A DNA stretch of 32,500 nt. It comes from Chrysomallon squamiferum. Lineage: Eukaryota > Mollusca > Gastropoda > Neomphalida > Peltospiridae. The stretch is from positions 3,889,501-3,922,000 of the forward strand of contig CM022667.1 in NCBI GenBank assembly GCA_012295275.1, written 5' to 3'. Below, piece by piece: positions 28,988 to 32,500 of this stretch. The notes under the pieces are model-generated. The model ran no database searches. It was not told where the DNA came from and saw only the letters and a list, made by a program, of their open reading frames with translations. Made by a program: the position numbers and the translations under genes. How positions within the stretch are numbered: position 1 is the stretch's first letter; every line of letters begins with the position of its first letter.

Positions 28988-31486
28988 TGACTGTCTGCAC
29001 CAGCATGTGTCCATATGTATATTTTTGAGTAAGTGAGGGTTAATATATGTTAATTAATGCATGCTTGTGTGTGCAACAATATGTGTTTGTGTTTGTGTGT
29101 ATTTCCTTAGAAGCATAACATTATTTTTGTGCCAACTTCATGACTTGGATAAAGTAGGTTTTTAAAAAAAAGAAAAGAAAAGTAGACATACACCCATGTA
29201 CACAGTATAATTTGCACATATGTTACTTCATGATGTATTTAGATATATTATTAAAAAAAAGTCAAATTATAAAAAAGTTAAAAAGTGTTGACTGCTTCAT
29301 TTTCAGATTTGAAAGTAATGCGAAAATCTGAAGGAAAATATGGAATTACTGGAAAACCAAGAGGAAATAATTTGTTTATCTGGGTGATTATCTCTTATTA
29401 TAATTAATTATTTATAATTTACTCTCTCTCTCTGTTTTACTCTGTCTGCCAGTCTCTCTCTCCTCTCTCTCTCTCTCACTCAAACACACACACACAGTAT
29501 TATATATTAATTTTTTAATTTTTTAAATCATTTCTATGAATTATTGTTAGCTGTTCTAAAAAAGAAACACGAAATCTAAATTTCTATTTAAAATTATTTA
29601 ATATATTTTTATTACGAAACTTTTATTTCTATTTTCACAGGATGTCAAGTTAACAGATATCCCTAAAAACACAAAGCTTGGAAAAGATCTTCAAATGTTT
29701 GCAAAGACTTATCATCAGGAAGTAAGCGTATGCTGCTAAAAATAGTATCTACAATTACTATATATTATTTCAAAACACATTTAATCAGGATATGTTTATG
29801 TATTCTTATTTTTATATATATTTTTTTTTTGACTGTATGTGTAATCAGAATGTGTTCGTTTATGTGTTCAAGAGTGTGGGTGTGTGAAAAATAATATAAA
29901 ATGAAAAAAACTATTTTTAAAAAGAAGGTATATGTGTGACACAAATGAAACACTGTTAATGTTTATTAATCTTCCATAATCATAAAAACAACGACAATGA
30001 ATGGAATCTTTGGGTGCTGCTTTGGTGTGTGATCTATTATTATTATTTGGTTTATTCTTGTTTTTTTTATTATTATTTTTATACGTAAATGAAACAAAAT
30101 TTCCTTTTATTATATATTTATAATTTATAGGACTGAAAAGTATACATGCCTTCGTTTCATTGCTAATCACATTGTAAAAATCTTTCGCCAACATCTTAAC
30201 GATTTACCTGTTTAATCCATTTCCAATCCAAGCTAGGTCAAATCTGTTTTATTACTTTATCTGCCTGCTATCAATTGACATTTCCTACTAAAGGAATATA
30301 ATTATCCATTTTCATCATTGTCTTATCTTATAGAAATTTCCTAGATATTTTGTTTGCTGTAGATCACCCTTTAAGTTGTAGATCAGACACACCAAAATAG
30401 TATCATCACACATAGGTCACATGCCAAAGCAGCTCCAATCTTTGTTTCTTATATTATTCATTCATTTATTTCAGCCTGTCATATCATTAGAGATGCAGTT
30501 TCCAGGTGATTTCCCATTTTCACCTCCATTTATCAGAGTTATCCACCCTCGTTTCAAGTTTTTAACAGGTTTTTTGTTTTTTTCTCATATTTTTGTTCTT
30601 TCTCTTTAACTGTCTATTTCAGACTCATATTCTGTGTTATCATCAATCTAATCAGTGTAATTGAATATTTGAATATCTGGCATTTATGATGGCACAATTT
30701 GTCATTTCATGAATTGTTCAATCTTTACAGTGATGCAAAGAATCAATGAACACATCTTACACATGTTATAATTATGTCTTCCTTTGGTTTTGGGTAGGGA
30801 TGCAATACAAATATATTTATGAAATCGTTAAACTGGCAAACTTTGTAACACTGATATAAGCAGTATTTTTTTTTAACTGACAATGAAACATTGTAATTAT
30901 ATGTTGCAAAAAAATTCAAAATACACCATGAATCTTTCTTTTTTGGGGGAATACTGAACAAACTGACTACATTTCCAAAGTTTATTTATTTTTTTGGTTT
31001 CAGGTCATGTCACTATAGGTGGCAGCATATGTTTGGAAATGTTGACAAAGTCTGGATGGAGACCTACAAATGACATAGAGGTGAGAAAGGCATAGACATT
31101 AACCCCCCCCAAAAAAAACCCCAAAACATATAGATAATCATATGAAAGAAGCAGCTATCTGCAATCAAGCCAAACACAAAAATAGATAATTAACACAAAA
31201 TGGTTCAAGAAATTTTAACACAGACAGAACCATCCCAATCCGTCTTATCTGCTGTTTGTAATTTTTTTATTAATATCATTATAGTGATAGTACTGATTTG
31301 ACAAGTGTCTAGGATGTGAAATATTATTATTATTATTTACAGAACATTCTTGTGCAAGTACGGAGTGAAATTCTGAGTGATCCAGCTGCATCTCTGGACA
31401 TGAGCAGTTCCAAGTCTGATTACACAGAGGAAGAAGCTCGAGATGCTTTTAGGCGAATGGTCAAACGTTATGGCTGGGATAAATAA
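27448..31486 (+). CDS. UBE2Q: UBE2Q-like ubiquitin-conjugating enzyme (E2), divergent
   Basis: Ubiquitin-conjugating enzyme that would carry ubiquitin as a Cys thioester. Exons: 27448-27624, 27762-27884, 28278-28453, 28782-28852, 29307-29383, 29641-29721, 30475-30568, 31004-31080, 31343-31486; phases agree and give 339 residues ending at TAA 31484-31486. One donor (TGG|GTGATT at 29384) is weak. Residues 1-100 resemble the short RWD-like N-region of UBE2Q. Residues ~110-165 are very acidic, as in UBE2Q1. The UBC fold is ~185-339: FPGDFPFSPPFIRVIHP, then GGSICLEMLTKSGW with catalytic Cys276, then ENILVQVRSEI, ending YGWDK. GG-x-x-C-x-E-x-LT-x-x-GW is the UBE2Q signature. The canonical HPN is HPR here. 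Start 27448 is preceded by an in-frame TAG; Met at 27466 is an alternative. Family is firm, subfamily not. Confidence 0.88.
27945..28060. repeat. A-rich (AAT)n/(AAAT)n tract in UBE2Q-like intron
   Basis: Compound AAT, A-run and AAAT repeats within the 27885-28277 intron. Confidence 0.8.
28920..28985. repeat. (ATGC)n(TG)n microsatellite
   Basis: Five CATG/ATGC units followed by about 22 TG units, in the 28853-29306 intron. Further TG-rich sequence continues to about 29100. Confidence 0.9.
29420..29497. repeat. (CT)n(CA)n compound repeat
   Basis: CT-rich run followed by CA units, in the 29384-29640 intron of the UBE2Q-like gene. Confidence 0.85.
29722..30474 (+). other. Intron of the UBE2Q-like gene
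   Basis: Longest intron of this gene, about 750 bases. AT-rich with no recognisable exon, repeat family or inverted ends. Confidence 0.6.
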
Positions 31487-31780
31487 TATTGTTTATTATT
31501 TTCTACATCTAGGACCATAAACGTAACTGTTGTATATCATAATAACTGTGATATCATTAAACATTATTAGTAATAACTGGTTTTATGTAAACAGATAAAC
31601 CACCACCAGAATTTTATATAGATTCTTTGTTAGGATCATTACTAGTATAATCTTTAACAAAAAACAACAAATTTGAAATGAATTTAGTAGAATACAAGAT
31701 GTATCTTGATACTGTCATAAAACAAGAACAAATTAAAACAACCACTTATAAAAATATTTTTAGATATATGGTCACTTATC

Positions 31781-31823
31781 ATGTGTGTGTTATGTGTGTG
31801 TTGTGTGTGTGTGTGTGTATGTA

Positions 31824-31855
<32 letters not shown>

Positions 31856-31876
31856 TGTGTATGTGTGTGTGTGTGC
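31781..31876. repeat. (TG)n microsatellite after the UBE2Q-like gene
   Basis: Interrupted TG run of about 95 bases in the 3' flank. A CA-rich run near 31946-31982 could pair with it in RNA. Confidence 0.9.
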
Positions 31877-31885
31877 TTAACAAGT

Positions 31886-31891
31886 AATAAA
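31886..31891 (+). terminator. Candidate poly(A) signal of the UBE2Q-like gene
   Basis: AATAAA about 400 bases after the stop, just past the TG run. Other near matches closer to the stop are weaker. Confidence 0.3.
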
Positions 31892-32421
31892 CAAATAAAT
31901 AATTACTTTGGAATCAAAAATTTCAATATGAAATGTTCTTTTAAAACACACACACACACATGTACACACATACACAAACACGAGATGGTGTATTAATAAA
32001 CAATTTTACAGTTTGTATGACCAATACACACACAACACACAAATTTGTCACTGAATATTTTTTAAAACGTAATATCATTTTTAAATCTGTGATACTTTTT
32101 GAATTTTTGTAATAGAGTTTTGGCTTTTTATGTTTAAAATGTATTTTCGTTTTTTTTTTTTTGTTAAGGACAGATATTTGAAATTTTTAAAGGTGACCAA
32201 CTCTGAAATAATTGTATAAACCTTGAAATATCATGTTTTTGGATTTTTTATTATGGTATTGTTTTGTGCATTTATGCACATATGTTATATATATATCTGT
32301 TGTTATGTAAACATTAAACAGATTCTAAATGTTTTTCCAGCTTTCAGAAATCTGGAAAATCTAGGAAACCTGTTATTTGTTTTTAAACTGACTACTTTTG
32401 AAATATATGTGTTTTCTTTAG

Positions 32422-32480
32422 CTTCTGTGACTAAAGTTAAAACGAGAGTGTTGCCGTGTGATTCTATCAGGATCATTTAG
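32422..32480 (+). other. Possible terminal exon of an unidentified gene
   Basis: GTTTTCTTTAG precedes a 59-base segment with less AT bias, reading SVTKVKTRVLPCDSIRII then TAG at 32478-32480 if entered in phase 1. No family recognised and no upstream exon seen; the complementary strand is also partly open. Very tentative. Confidence 0.15.
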
Positions 32481-32500
32481 CTTTTGTTTCAATTTATTCT

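Noticed and set aside
1-32480. CRISPR arrays, tRNA or rRNA genes, bacterial operons
   Set aside because: No regularly spaced repeats with unique spacers, no cloverleaf-like or internal promoter sequences, and the gene structure is clearly eukaryotic.

Overview
The window looks like nuclear DNA of a bilaterian invertebrate, most likely a mollusc or another lophotrochozoan. It is AT-rich, full of (AAT)n, (TAG)n, (AT)n and (GT)n microsatellites, and holds intron-rich genes with standard GT-AG splice sites. Four protein-coding genes can be assembled exon by exon. No rRNA, tRNA, CRISPR array or bacterial operon structure was seen. The mollusc call rests on gene content, genome style and a short repeated 3'-UTR motif; it is an inference.

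Layout. (1) Positions 1-5296, plus strand: the 3' eight exons of a CBFA2T/ETO (RUNX1T1, nervy) co-repressor, with TAFH/NHR1, NHR2, NHR3 and MYND domains; the 5' part lies outside the window. A long AT-rich 3' UTR probably runs to a poly(A) signal at 9023. (2) 9582-9731: a 150-bp MITE with about 24-bp inverted ends and TA target duplications (pogo/Tigger-like). (3) 10622-12040, minus strand: a FoxH-type forkhead factor with its whole protein in one exon, convergent with CBFA2T. A putative 5' non-coding exon lies near 14.2 kb. (4) 12.1-17.2 kb: repeat-rich spacer with a few GC-richer islets. (5) 18969-26688, minus strand: a complete ten-exon ZC3H3 (Smicl) gene, 1,125 codons, ending in five CCCH zinc fingers. 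Several unexplained, well-spliced-looking exons lie downstream of it (17.25-18.57 kb). (6) 27448-31486, plus strand: a complete nine-exon gene for a divergent UBE2Q-type E2 enzyme (339 aa), head-to-head with ZC3H3 across about 760 bp. (7) 31487-32480: 3' flank with a (GT)n array and perhaps the exon of a further gene.

How the genes relate. FoxH factors are DNA-binding partners of Smad2/3 in Nodal/Activin signalling. ZC3H3 was described in Xenopus as Smicl, a Smad-interacting CPSF-like protein. The two are neighbours here. In human, FOXH1 and ZC3H3 are both at 8q24.3 and RUNX1T1 is elsewhere on 8q, so the window appears to keep an ancient linkage. No wholly new multi-gene system is visible. 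The most interesting points are this linkage, exon-by-exon repetition of a short motif in ZC3H3 plus an intronic copy of one of those exons, the orphan exons behind ZC3H3, and the unusual UBE2Q protein. Splice sites were read by eye; a few coordinates could be off by a base.
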